From the NCBI GenBank assembly GCA_963795825.1, contig CAWCIW010000001.1, positions 1,364,001 to 1,428,000 of the forward strand: DNA of 64,000 nt, read 5' to 3'. Under the pieces are notes generated by a model. It saw nothing but the letters and a program-made list of their open reading frames with translations, was not told the origin of the DNA and made no database searches. The position numbers and the translations under genes are program-made. Within the stretch, counting starts at the first letter, position 1; each line of letters begins with the position of its first letter. Below are positions 25,874 through 34,071 of the stretch, one piece after another. Source of the DNA: BOG-908 sp963795825 (GTDB lineage: Bacteria; Pseudomonadota; Alphaproteobacteria; Acetobacterales; Acetobacteraceae).

Positions 25874-26608
25874 CTATCCCTTGTGCCGCGCCTCGGCGAT
25901 CGCCGCTTCGAGCGCGGGCTGGTCCACGGCACCTGGGATGAACGTGTCGCCGACGATCCATACCGGCGTACCTTCCACCTTCAATTCATGCGCCAGCGCC
26001 ATGTTCGCCTCGATCTGGTGCGTCACGCCGGGGCTGTTCATGTCCGCAGCCAGCTTGCCGGCATCCAGGCCGAGCGAGCGGGCGGTGTCGCGTATCAGCG
26101 CGTCGGTCGGCTGGGCAGGGTTGTGCATCAGCGCCGCCTGCATCTTCTCGTAGCCGCCCTGGCGCTGGGCGGCGAGGATCGCGCGGGTTTCCAGCGTGCT
26201 GGCCGGGCCGAGCACCGGGATGTCCTTGTAGACGATACGCAGGTTCGGATCGTGCGCCACCAGCGCCTGGATCGCCGGCAGCATGCGGCGGCAATATGGG
26301 CAGCGCGGGTCGTAAAACTCCACCAGGGTGACGTCGCCTTTGGGGTTTCCGATCGCCGGATCGGCCGGCGTGTTCATCAGGGCGTTGCGGCTGGCTTCGA
26401 TACGCGCCTTGGAGTCGGCCTCGTCATGCGCCTGGGCATCCGCGCGCAGGGCGATCACCGCGTCGCGCAGGATCGAGGGATCGGCCTTGAGCGCCTCTCG
26501 CACGATCTGGATGATCTGCTGGCGCTGGTCCGGCGTGAAGCCCGGGTCCGCGGCCATCGCGGGCGCGCTGAAGCAGAGGGAAGCGGCTAGGAGCAGGGCG
26601 CGGCGCAT
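25874..26608 (-). CDS. Periplasmic DsbA-family thiol oxidoreductase (ScsC-like)
   Basis: A 244-residue secreted thioredoxin-fold protein. The signal peptide ends AMAA near residue 20. An N-terminal helical segment (about 25-80, QIIQIVREALKADP) resembles the oligomerisation stalk of ScsC-type proteins. The catalytic CxxC is C103-P-Y-C106 in EFYDPRCPYCRRM, and the cis-Pro loop is EGTPVWIVGD. Family members oxidise or isomerise disulfides in exported proteins; DsbB, encoded at 15.8-16.3 kb, is a plausible partner. ScsC-type trimers usually isomerise and pair with a membrane reductase, which is not visible here, so direction of action is unresolved. Confidence 0.88.
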   Translation of the reverse strand: MRRALLLAASLCFSAPAMAADPGFTPDQRQQIIQIVREALKADPSILRDAVIALRADAQAHDEADSKARIEASRNALMNTPADPAIGNPKGDVTLVEFYDPRCPYCRRMLPAIQALVAHDPNLRIVYKDIPVLGPASTLETRAILAAQRQGGYEKMQAALMHNPAQPTDALIRDTARSLGLDAGKLAADMNSPGVTHQIEANMALAHELKVEGTPVWIVGDTFIPGAVDQPALEAAIAEARHKG

Positions 26609-26737
26609 GGGGTGCCTCGTAAGTTTGCGGCGGGTTTAGCATCGGACGGCAGGAAGGGAAGCGGGCGCGGTTCCTTGATCCTGTTCGGGATCGCGCCTAT
26701 CCCAGTTACTCTTTCCAAGGGCGGAGTAGTAGCACCG

Positions 26738-28189
26738 GTGAGCACACGCGTGGGCGGCCGGATACGGCCAGGTTTGATGCTGGCCGTTGGCCTGTCGTTG
26801 CTGAATGCGGGCTGCGATACGGTGCACAGCACGGTGCACGTCGTCAGCAAGACCCTGCTCGGCGGCCCGCTCGATCCGGGCGAGCATCTGAAGGGCTTCA
26901 TCGGCGGCGTGGCGGCGGACGAGCCGCTGGCCGCGCTGGCGGCGCGCGAGGTGCTGGCCACCGGCGGCAACGCGGCGGATGCGGCTGTCACGCTGGGGTT
27001 CATGCTGTCCGTCACGCTGCCGTCGCGCGCTTCGCTGGGCGCAGGCGGCGCCTGCATCGCCTACCAGCCCGGCGCGGGCTCGCCCGGCCACGGCATACCG
27101 CAGGCGGTGATGTTCACGCCGCGCGCGCCCGCGGTGAATGCCGGCGACCGGCCGGCCGCGGTGCCGATGCTGGCGCGCGGGATGTACCTGCTGGCCGCGC
27201 AATACGGCTCCAAGCCGTTCGGCTCGCTTCTGGTGCCGGCCCGCCAGGCGGCCAATTCAGGGTTCTCGATCTCGCGCGCGCTCGGGCGGGACTTGGCGCA
27301 GGTGAGCGGCCCGCTGGCGAGCGACCCCAACGCGGCGGCGATCTTCGCGCCCGGCGGCCAGCCGCTCGGCGAAGGCGCGCGGCTGGTGCAAACCGATCTC
27401 GGCGCCACGCTGAATCAGCTTGCCACCGTCGGCGTGGGCGATCTCTACCAGGGGCTGATGTCCCAGCGCTTCGAGGAGGCCAGCCGCCTGGCTGGCGGAC
27501 CGGTTTCGGCCGGCGACCTGCGCCGCGGCGCGCCCAACCTGGCCGACCCGATCATCCTGCGCGTCGGCAACGACCAGGCGGCGTTCCTGCCGCCGCCCGC
27601 CGATGGCGGGCTTGGTGCGGCCGCCGCGTATCTGGATTACCTGCGCTCCCATACGGTGTCGCAGTCGATGGCCGACGTGTCGATCGGCGCGGTGGCGGCC
27701 TGGCGGTCCGGCCAGGCAGGGCGCGATCCGCTCGCGCTGCTGCAGAACCCGCCGGCGTCGGGGTCGCTGCCGTCCTTGCCGGCGTCCACCAGCTTCGTGG
27801 TGATCGACCGGCGCGGCGATGCGGTGGCCTGCGCCATCACGATGGAAAACCTGTTCGGCACCGGGCGGGTGGCGCCGGGCATGGGTATCGTGCTGGGGGC
27901 CTCGCCGGCGGTGAAGCCGTCCGCGCTGCTGACGGCCGAGATGGTGTGGAACAGCGGGCATGACGCGTTCCGCGCGGCGTCCGCGGCTTCGGGACAGAAC
28001 GCGGCTTCGGTGGCCGGCGCGATCGGGCTGGGCCAGGCGATGGTGGGCGACCTGCCGCCGCACGTGCCGGTGCCTGAGCCTGGGCGGGTGAACGCGATCG
28101 GCTGCCCGAATTACGTGCCTGGGGGGGAGGGGAGCTGCCGGTTCTACTCGGATACGCGCAATGCGGGGTTGTCGGCTGGGGGGAGCTAG
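26738..28189 (+). CDS. Gamma-glutamyltransferase-like lipoprotein, divergent
   Basis: A 483-residue predicted lipoprotein. The signal peptide ends in the lipobox LLNAGC with Cys26. The fold is that of the N-terminal nucleophile enzyme gamma-glutamyltransferase: ALAAREVLATGGNAADAAVTLGF near residue 65, and the autoprocessing/nucleophile Thr at T351 in STSFVVIDRRGDAVACAITM followed by LFGTGRVAPGMGIVLG. However, the gamma-glutamyl-binding residues expected after that (the DDF, SSMSP and GSPGG motifs) are not recognisable, and the large-subunit Arg region reads LGAGGACIAYQP. The GTG start has GGAG at proper spacing. It may have altered substrate or be inactive. Confidence 0.7.
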   Translation: MSTRVGGRIRPGLMLAVGLSLLNAGCDTVHSTVHVVSKTLLGGPLDPGEHLKGFIGGVAADEPLAALAAREVLATGGNAADAAVTLGFMLSVTLPSRASLGAGGACIAYQPGAGSPGHGIPQAVMFTPRAPAVNAGDRPAAVPMLARGMYLLAAQYGSKPFGSLLVPARQAANSGFSISRALGRDLAQVSGPLASDPNAAAIFAPGGQPLGEGARLVQTDLGATLNQLATVGVGDLYQGLMSQRFEEASRLAGGPVSAGDLRRGAPNLADPIILRVGNDQAAFLPPPADGGLGAAAAYLDYLRSHTVSQSMADVSIGAVAAWRSGQAGRDPLALLQNPPASGSLPSLPASTSFVVIDRRGDAVACAITMENLFGTGRVAPGMGIVLGASPAVKPSALLTAEMVWNSGHDAFRAASAASGQNAASVAGAIGLGQAMVGDLPPHVPVPEPGRVNAIGCPNYVPGGEGSCRFYSDTRNAGLSAGGS

Positions 28190-28202
28190 CGCGGGCGTAG
28201 GA

Positions 28203-28248
28203 AGGCAAGGCCTTCTTTTTTGAAAAAAAAGAAGCAAAAAACTTTTGT
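28203..28248. repeat. Single left arm of the intergenic repeat
   Basis: B-type left arm with GA-class loop and an A-run one base longer than usual, starting 14 bases after the preceding stop. The GTGCTGTCGCGCCCAAGCTGG module follows (28251-28271), but no right arm; a second complete element lies about 120 bases downstream. Confidence 0.8.
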
Positions 28249-28364
28249 CGTGTGCTGTCGCGCCCAAGCTGGATCGGCGCTTCGCCTGGGGACTGCAGTC
28301 GGTGCGCTTGCCCGGACAAATGGGGTCATAGCAAGCCGTGTTGCGACCGACTCATCGGCAGCAA

Positions 28365-28530
28365 GGAAAAAAGGCCTTCTTTTTCGAGAAAAGAAGCAAA
28401 AAGCTTTTGCTACGACGCCTGCAGACGATTTGGCTATCATTGCAGCCGCATCGGCTTCCAATACGGAAGCAGGCCTGCGTGCAGGCGTCATAGCAAAAGC
28501 TTTTTGGTCCTTTTTCTCGAAAAAGGACTA
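28365..28530. repeat. Composite two-armed intergenic repeat, locus 8
   Basis: Left arm B type and right arm A type, CG-class loops. The spacer is the second shared module with GATTTGGCTATCATTGCAG (28427 onward) and GTGCAGGCGTCATAGC. Its flank ATCGGCAGCAAGGAA resembles that before locus 6. It lies between convergent genes, 16 bases from the stop of the FrnE-like gene. Confidence 0.85.
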
Positions 28531-28545
28531 CTTTCTTCCTGAATC

Positions 28546-29205
28546 CTAAGCCTCAGCCGCCGCCACATCCAGCAGCCGCTCGATCACCTCAGGCTCCTGC
28601 GCCCCCGCGATCGCGTGGCACCCCGACACCACGAAACACGGCACCCCGTTGATCCCCAGCCGATGCGCCCGCAAATTCTCCGCGTGAACGCCGTCCACCT
28701 CGGCCGAGCTGACCAGGAAAGCCCGCGCCGCGGTCCCCCGCAGTCCGCAACTCGCGGCGATCGCGGTCAGCACGGTGATGTCGCCGATATCCCGCCCGTC
28801 GGTGAAATGCGCGGCGAGGATCGCCTCCACCATCTCGTCGGCGCGGCCGTAGCCGGCGGACCAGCGCACCAGGCGATGCGCGTCCACGCTCGAGGGCGTG
28901 CGGCGTATGCGGTCGAAGCGGAACATCACCCCCTCGGCGCGGCCGATCTCGGTGACCGAGGCATACATACGTCGCGCGCGTTCCTCGCCGCCGAACTTGC
29001 GCAGCACGTAGTCGCCGCGCGACATCCCGCCGCGCGGCATGTCCGGGTTCAGCAGGAACGGCCGCCAGGTGATGTCGATCAGCAGGTCCGGCCGGCGGGT
29101 GATGGTCCGGCGCAGCCGGCGTATCCCCAGGTAGCACCACGGGCAGACGAGGTCGTGCACGACTTCGACAGCCAGGCGCGCTTTTGGGGGTGCGAGGATG
29201 TTCAC
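28546..29205 (-). CDS. DsbA-family oxidoreductase, FrnE/HCCA isomerase type
   Basis: A 219-residue cytoplasmic thioredoxin-fold protein without a signal peptide. VVHDLVCPWCYLG near residue 15 carries a CPWC active site; the middle is the inserted helical domain seen in FrnE-like proteins (RAEGVMFRFDRIRRTPSSVDAHRL), and the cis-Pro loop is LGINGVPCFVV. Family members include polyketide-related FrnE and 2-hydroxychromene-2-carboxylate isomerases, working on glutathione or thiol chemistry. It is divergently paired with a glutathione S-transferase gene 68 bases away, which supports a thiol-metabolism role. Substrate unknown. Confidence 0.88.
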   Translation of the reverse strand: MNILAPPKARLAVEVVHDLVCPWCYLGIRRLRRTITRRPDLLIDITWRPFLLNPDMPRGGMSRGDYVLRKFGGEERARRMYASVTEIGRAEGVMFRFDRIRRTPSSVDAHRLVRWSAGYGRADEMVEAILAAHFTDGRDIGDITVLTAIAASCGLRGTAARAFLVSSAEVDGVHAENLRAHRLGINGVPCFVVSGCHAIAGAQEPEVIERLLDVAAAEA

Positions 29206-29273
29206 GCCGCCATGTTAACGCCACATTGCCGCCGGGCCACCGGTTTTTCGGTGGTCCCGCCGGAGATGGATAT

Positions 29274-29963
29274 TTGATCGAGCTGTATGATCTGGCCGGG
29301 CGCGATCCGGAGCTGCGCTTCAGCCCCTATTGCTGGCGGGTGCGCCTGGCGATGGCCCATAAGGGGCTGGAACCGCGAACGGTGCCCTGGCGGTTCAGCG
29401 AGGCGGCGCTGCTGCCGGGCGCGCCGCACAACAGGCAGGTGCCGGTGATCGTCGACGATGGCCGCGTGGTCGCCGACTCAACCGCGATCGCCTACGATCT
29501 GGAGGATCGCTACACGCACGGGCCCAGCCTGTTCGGCGGCGCCGGTGGCGAGGCGCATGCGCGCTTCATCATCGCATGGGCCGATACGGTGCTGATGCCG
29601 GCACTGTTTCCGTTCGCAGCCTGGTATGTGTTCAGCCAACTGCACCAGGCGGACCAGGCGTATTTCCGGCAATCGCGCGAGGCGCGGCTCGGCACCACGC
29701 TGGAGGCGGCCCGCGACGCCGCACCGGCCCGCGTGGCCGCCTTGCGCGCCACTTTGGCGCCGTTGCGGCGCATGCTGGCCGGCCAGGGTTTTGTCGGTGG
29801 GGAGGAGCCCAGCTACGCGGATTACGCGCTGTTCGGGTGTTTCCAGTGGGTGCGTTGCGTAGGCGTGCCGGAAATGCTCGAGGCGGACGACCCGGTGGCG
29901 GCGTGGCGCGGGGTGATGCTGGAGTTGTTCGATGGGCTGGCTGGGCGGGCTCTGGTAGCCTAG
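29274..29963 (+). CDS. Glutathione S-transferase family protein
   Basis: A 229-residue GST-fold protein. The N-terminal thioredoxin-like domain has FSPYCWRVRLAMAHKGLEP (S/C active-site region near residue 18), RQVPVIVDDGRVVADSTAIAYDLE (cis-Pro and the glutathione-binding D-S motif near 55-65), and an all-helical C-terminal domain with SYADYALFG, the N-capping motif. I chose the TTG at 29274 because GGAGA lies nine bases upstream and the beta strand LIELYDL starts immediately. Divergent from the FrnE-like gene, likely sharing a promoter region. Substrate unknown. Confidence 0.85.
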   Translation: MIELYDLAGRDPELRFSPYCWRVRLAMAHKGLEPRTVPWRFSEAALLPGAPHNRQVPVIVDDGRVVADSTAIAYDLEDRYTHGPSLFGGAGGEAHARFIIAWADTVLMPALFPFAAWYVFSQLHQADQAYFRQSREARLGTTLEAARDAAPARVAALRATLAPLRRMLAGQGFVGGEEPSYADYALFGCFQWVRCVGVPEMLEADDPVAAWRGVMLELFDGLAGRALVA

Positions 29964-29970
29964 GGCAAGC

Positions 29971-30018
29971 CAGGCAAAGCCTTCTTTTTTGCAAAAAAGA
30001 AGCGAAAAACCTTTGCTC
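29971..30018. repeat. Degenerate single left arm of the intergenic repeat
   Basis: GCCTTCTTTTTTGCAAAAAA then GAAGCGAAAAACCTTTGC, a B-type left arm with GC loop and two substitutions, preceded by a GGCAA tail. CGCCTGCACGC follows, but no right arm. It lies between convergent genes. Confidence 0.75.
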
Positions 30019-30088
30019 TGTTCGCCTGCACGCCGGCCCACCTACGTCCGGCACCGCGGGTATCTGCACAACGATCGCGGGGTGGCGT

Positions 30089-30802
30089 TCACGACTTCAG
30101 GAAACGCATGTGGTTGCTTTCCAGCACCAGGCAGGTGAGCGCGCCGCCCATCACCGCGCCGGTATCGATGCCGATCCGGTTCTTGCGCACCGTCGGCTCG
30201 CCGACGGGCGTGTGGCCGTGCACCACCACGAACGGGTGCTTGTCCGTGCTCGAAAGAAACGGCTCGCGTATCCACAGTAGGTCGTCCGGGCTCTGGCGGT
30301 AGATCTTGCGGCCCGGCCGTATGCCGGCATGCACGAACAGGTAGCCGCCCTCCTGGTGGGTGAGCGGACGGGTCTTGAACCATTGGCGGTGCGCCAGCGG
30401 CAGCAACGCGCCCCAGTCGGCCGGGCCCGCCTCGGGCGGGATGTGGTAGCTCTCCAGCGTATTGCCGCCGCCGTTCTCCACCCAGATCTCGGCCGCCCGC
30501 ACGTCACCGGAAATCGCCGTCAGCAGCATCAGCTCGTGGTTGCCCTGCAGATCCACCCGGCGCGTCACGGGCGGCGCCACGGTGCCGGTCAGCAGCCAGA
30601 CCACGCCGGCGCTGTCCGGTCCGCGGTCGATGTAGTCGCCGAGATGGACCAGCACGCTCTCTGTCACCGGATGGGCGGCGAGATCCGCGGTGATCGCCCA
30701 GTGCAACGACACCAGCCTGTCCAGGCAGCCATGAACGTCGCCGATGGCATAGACGCGCAATCCGGGCCGCAGCACGGCGGGCGCTAACGTTAGTTCGACC
30801 AT
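30089..30802 (-). CDS. Calcineurin-like metallophosphoesterase, bacterial Ser/Thr phosphatase type
   Basis: A 237-residue PPP-type phosphoesterase. Metal-binding motifs are in order: YAIGDVHGCLDRL (residue about 19), VHLGDYIDRGPDS (about 51) and LQGNHELM (about 82), with later histidines in LFVHAGIRPG and VVVHGHTPV. Homologues dephosphorylate protein Ser/Thr residues or dinucleoside polyphosphates (ApaH-related). Length fits the single-domain bacterial form. The ATG is the only start before the first strand. No genetic partner is evident; a kinase is not encoded nearby. Confidence 0.9.
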   Translation of the reverse strand: MVELTLAPAVLRPGLRVYAIGDVHGCLDRLVSLHWAITADLAAHPVTESVLVHLGDYIDRGPDSAGVVWLLTGTVAPPVTRRVDLQGNHELMLLTAISGDVRAAEIWVENGGGNTLESYHIPPEAGPADWGALLPLAHRQWFKTRPLTHQEGGYLFVHAGIRPGRKIYRQSPDDLLWIREPFLSSTDKHPFVVVHGHTPVGEPTVRKNRIGIDTGAVMGGALTCLVLESNHMRFLKS

Positions 30803-30875
30803 GTGGGGGACAGATTACACGGTTGGCGCCGGGGGCGAAATCGCCTGGCGGAATTGGTTGTGTCGATGCAGGGCG

Positions 30876-31058
30876 GAAGGCAAGAAAGCAGTCCTTTTTC
30901 GAGAAAAAGGACCAAAAAGCTTTTGCTGTGACGCTTGCACGGGGATTTGGCTACGACTGCAACCGCATCGACTTGCAGTGCGAGCGTAGGCTGTGGGGCA
31001 GGCGTCGGAGCACAAGCTTTTTGGTCCTTTTTCTCGAAAAAGGACTGCTTTCTTGCTT
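30876..31058. repeat. Composite two-armed intergenic repeat, locus 9
   Basis: Both arms A type, CG loops. The spacer is the second module: GATTTGGCTACGACTGCA at 30944 onward, ACCGCATCG, then GCAGGCGTCGGAGC. It lies between the 5' end of the phosphoesterase gene and the 3' end of the next minus-strand gene. Confidence 0.85.
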
Positions 31059-31098
31059 GCCTGGGTGCGTCAAAGAAGGCCTTTCTTCCTGCCCGCGC

Positions 31099-32958
31099 TC
31101 AGCCAACCAAAGCCGCCACAGTCCCGACCCGAAACGCGTCCGCCCGATCCAGCAACACGCGCAACCTGTCCAGCACCGCAGCCAACGGCGCCGCCTGGTC
31201 GCCCGCTTCGCAGATCTGCGCGGCACTCAGCGCCAGGCGCAAGCCGCCGAGCGCCGGGCTGCCGAGCTGCACCGGCTGGCCGACCTGGCAGCGCGGGCCT
31301 GCCTCGCCCGAAGCCAGATCGTCGTGCAACGCCAGATAGAGCGCGCGCAGACTGGCGGCATCCTGCCAACCCGTCCGGCCTCGCACCGCGAAGGTGAACA
31401 CGCTGCGCCGGTCCGACCAGCCGAAGCCCTCCGGCCGTGGCGCCGGCACGAGGTGCAGCCGGCCATCCCGGCGCAAGCCGCCGACGATATCGTGGCCGAG
31501 CCGGTCGAGACGCCGGCCCACCGTGTCGGCCGGCAGCTCGCCAAAGGCGGCCATGCTGTGCAAAGCGGCCGTCCAGCGCAGCAGCAACCCGGGGCAGAGG
31601 CGCGAGCCGATACCGTCGGCCAGGCCCGCATAGGCGGCCAGGCCCGCCGGCACGGCGTTGGCCGCGATGCGGCGCGAGCGCGCGCGCGGGAACAGCACGG
31701 CGCCGCAGAAGCCGGGGGCTGCGAAGAATTTCGAGCCGGTGACGAGGACAGGGAAGCCCTGCTGGAGGTACCAGCGTATCAAAGCCGGCTCGATCCTGGC
31801 CTGGCAGGCGTCAATCACCACGTCCAGCGACGGCCCGAACCGGCGGACGAGCCGGAGCAGCGTGGGGCGGTCCGGCGCGGTCAGGCCGGTCTTGGAGCCG
31901 TCGATCGCATGCAGCACCACGCGGCCGGGGGCGGGAGCGCCAGCCTGGTCCCGCAGGGCGGCGACGATCGCGGCCTCGCAGGCCGCCGCGATCTCCTGCG
32001 GCGTGCAGGGGGCGCCGGCGGCGTCGCGCAACGTGATGGTCGCCAGACGCGGGACATGGCGCAGCCCGTCCAGCAGCCCGCCTTTCGCCACCGTCCGGCC
32101 GGAGGGCGTGCAATTCGAGAAATGGCGGCCCTGCACCGCATCCGGCACGCCGCTGCCGGTCTCGGCGGGGCTCACGAGCAGGCTGGTGAGCGGGGTGTCC
32201 GGCTGCTCGGCGGCGAGCATGCCGGTCACGATGAGGGCGGCGTCGGTGCCCGAGGCGGCGAGCACGGCGGTGGCGAGGTCTGCCACGCCGAAATGGGCGA
32301 GTATCGCATCGCCCGCGGCGGCGCTCGCGGTGGCCAGCGCCGCGTCCGGCCCGACGGCGCGCGCGGCTTGCAGCAAAGCGCGGCGGGCGCGTTCGGCGGC
32401 GTGGAAGGGCGCCTCTGCCAGGCTGGAGGCGGTGCAGGAGGCAAAACCCACCACCTCTGGCCGCGGCCAGGGCGCGCAGCCGTAGCGGTTCAGCAGGGTG
32501 GCAGGATCGAGGGTCAGGCGGTCGTCGCCGCCGCTGGCGAGCAGCGTCTCGACGGCCAGCGCCCAGGGCCAGGCCGCGGCAAGGCAGGCCAGATCATGCG
32601 GGGTGGGCGCCGCGCTGGTGTCAGGCAGGCCAAGCGCGCGCAAGGTGGCCTGCAGGCTGGCGAGATCGGGCGTGGCGGCGCGCAAGGGAGCCAGAAGGTC
32701 GGGCGCGAGTTGCTCCGAAGCGGGCAGGGCAGGCTGGCTCGCGGCGGCCCTGGCGGCGAGGGCGGCAGCGGCGAATCCGGTCAGGCCGGGCAGCGCTGCG
32801 AGCCACGCGTGTTCGAAACGGAAGCGCTGCCGGAATGCCGAGGTATCGGGTGAGGCACCGGCGGCGGCGGCCAGGTCGGGCGCGGTGCGCAGCGCGGTCA
32901 GCGCGGCGGTGCCGGGATCGCCGTGGTCCGGATATGTGGCGGGCGTTCGCGGGTGCAT
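31099..32958 (-). CDS. PLP-dependent fold-type I protein of unknown specificity
   Basis: About 619 residues. The C-terminal two-thirds reads as an aminotransferase class V-like PLP enzyme: SCTASSLAEAPFHAAERARR, a small Gly/Thr-rich loop in ALIVTGMLAAE, the cofactor Asp and following Gln in DVVIDACQARIE, and the Schiff-base Lys in VLVTGSKFFAAPGFCG. The N-terminal 130 residues are Ala-rich and of unknown fold. The Lys-to-flanking motif (T-G-S-K-F-F-x-x-P) is typical of the kynureninase/cysteine-desulfurase-like group, but I do not recognise a subfamily. I chose the ATG before HPRTPATY because AGGA lies upstream at good spacing; two longer starts exist. Confidence 0.65.
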   Translation of the reverse strand: MHPRTPATYPDHGDPGTAALTALRTAPDLAAAAGASPDTSAFRQRFRFEHAWLAALPGLTGFAAAALAARAAASQPALPASEQLAPDLLAPLRAATPDLASLQATLRALGLPDTSAAPTPHDLACLAAAWPWALAVETLLASGGDDRLTLDPATLLNRYGCAPWPRPEVVGFASCTASSLAEAPFHAAERARRALLQAARAVGPDAALATASAAAGDAILAHFGVADLATAVLAASGTDAALIVTGMLAAEQPDTPLTSLLVSPAETGSGVPDAVQGRHFSNCTPSGRTVAKGGLLDGLRHVPRLATITLRDAAGAPCTPQEIAAACEAAIVAALRDQAGAPAPGRVVLHAIDGSKTGLTAPDRPTLLRLVRRFGPSLDVVIDACQARIEPALIRWYLQQGFPVLVTGSKFFAAPGFCGAVLFPRARSRRIAANAVPAGLAAYAGLADGIGSRLCPGLLLRWTAALHSMAAFGELPADTVGRRLDRLGHDIVGGLRRDGRLHLVPAPRPEGFGWSDRRSVFTFAVRGRTGWQDAASLRALYLALHDDLASGEAGPRCQVGQPVQLGSPALGGLRLALSAAQICEAGDQAAPLAAVLDRLRVLLDRADAFRVGTVAALVG

Positions 32959-33188
32959 CGCAGTCCTGGTCGGGTCTGTACCGATCGACATCGGACCGGC
33001 TCTACCCGAGGCGTCGCGGCGCGCAAAGGGGGGAGGGCGGAAGGCAAGCCAATGATGCGTGAACCGGGGCGCCACGCCATGGCTGCGCGTATCCGACGTA
33101 GCTCCGCGTATCGGATGACGTGCAGGTCATCGAAAACTTCATAGGATATGCTACCCGGTCAGGTCGCCGGTGTGACGAAGCGAGACGA

Positions 33189-33350
33189 CTACGACCCGCA
33201 ATCATGCCGGCCGGTCGCCACGCAATCCTGCAGCGCGCTCGCCGAGCCAAGCCGATGCACGAGCCACCAGCCGCCGGCAAGCAGGAGGACGATCACCAGC
33301 AACGCGGCAACCCGCCCGCGGGCGCTGTCCGGCGGCGGTGTGTCGTCCAT
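33189..33350 (-). CDS. Small single-span membrane protein, 53 residues
   Basis: An unlisted short gene: a hydrophilic N-terminus (MDDTPPPDSARGR), one membrane helix (VAALLVIVLLLAGGWWLV, about residues 14-31) and a short tail ending LQDCVATGRHDCGS, with two cysteines spaced by eight residues. Small alphaproteobacterial proteins with the same build and a C-terminal LxDC-x5-R-x2-C pattern are common, so I regard this as a real conserved gene. The reading frame is clean, high in third-position GC, and lies between the PLP-enzyme gene and a lipoprotein on the same strand. Function unknown. Confidence 0.65.
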   Translation of the reverse strand: MDDTPPPDSARGRVAALLVIVLLLAGGWWLVHRLGSASALQDCVATGRHDCGS

Positions 33351-33411
33351 CGGGCATCGTCCTCAACGAGCGGATAGAGCGGCAGAGCGCATGCCCTGCC
33401 GCAGGCTTGAA

Positions 33412-33753
33412 CTAGTGGTGGAAGCCGAATCCACCGCCGCCGTGGAAACCGCCGCCGCCGTGGAATCCGCCGCCCCAATGGCCGCCGCCACCCCAATGCC
33501 CGCCATAGCCCCAGCCGTGGTTGTAGAACCCGCCATAGCCGCCGCGGTAGAAGCCACCGCCCCAGCCGCCGACGAACACGCCGGTCCCCAGATAACCAGG
33601 GTAGCCATAACCGTAATACGGGTAGGCGCCATAGCCGGTGTAGCCGTAACCGGCGCCATAATAGCCGGCCGGGTAGGCGTAGCAGCCGCCCAGCACAGTG
33701 GTCGCAAGGAGAGCGGCCGGCAAGGCCACCCGCCTGACAATACGTCCAAACAT
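33412..33753 (-). CDS. Gly/Tyr/His-rich small lipoprotein
   Basis: A 113-residue protein whose signal peptide ends in the lipobox VLGGC (acylated Cys near residue 24). The mature chain is almost entirely low-complexity: a Tyr/Gly/Pro stretch (GYGYTGYGAYPYYGYG), then Gly/Trp/His repeats such as GGHWGGG and FHGGGG. Such sequences are seen in outer-membrane-attached or metal-binding surface proteins of Acetobacteraceae and relatives, but no function is assigned. It is divergent from the FecR/DUF6600 gene across a 318-base gap. Confidence 0.7.
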   Translation of the reverse strand: MFGRIVRRVALPAALLATTVLGGCYAYPAGYYGAGYGYTGYGAYPYYGYGYPGYLGTGVFVGGWGGGFYRGGYGGFYNHGWGYGGHWGGGGHWGGGFHGGGGFHGGGGFGFHH

Positions 33754-34071
33754 TCAGTCACTCTCCCAATTCAGGCCGTGCGCGCCGGCCGCGCGATGCT
33801 AAATCGTAGATTAGGCGCGGGCTGCCGCAAGTCAGCGGCAAATCGTCCCGTTCGGTGCGATGTCACACTATGTCACGGCCGGAGGTCGTGTCTCGAAGGC
33901 CTTGGGCCAGTGTCACGCTGCCGGTCATTGGCACTACGCGAGCTGCCGCCGGGCCGGGCGCGGGCTTGCGTGTCAGTTACCGCACGTTAATCCGTCTGTC
34001 TCTATTTTGCCACGTTCGGCGGGTTGAATGACGACAGGCGGTATTCTCGCCTGCCAATTGGAGTGTCTTGC
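33754..34071. promoter_or_regulatory. Divergent intergenic region with phased TGTCAC repeats
   Basis: This 318-base gap separates the Gly-rich lipoprotein (minus) from the FecR/DUF6600 gene (plus). TGTCAC occurs at 33861, 33871 and 33911, i.e. spaced 10 and 40 bases, whole helical turns apart. This could be a binding site for a regulator acting on either gene. No family of regulator can be named. Confidence 0.35.
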
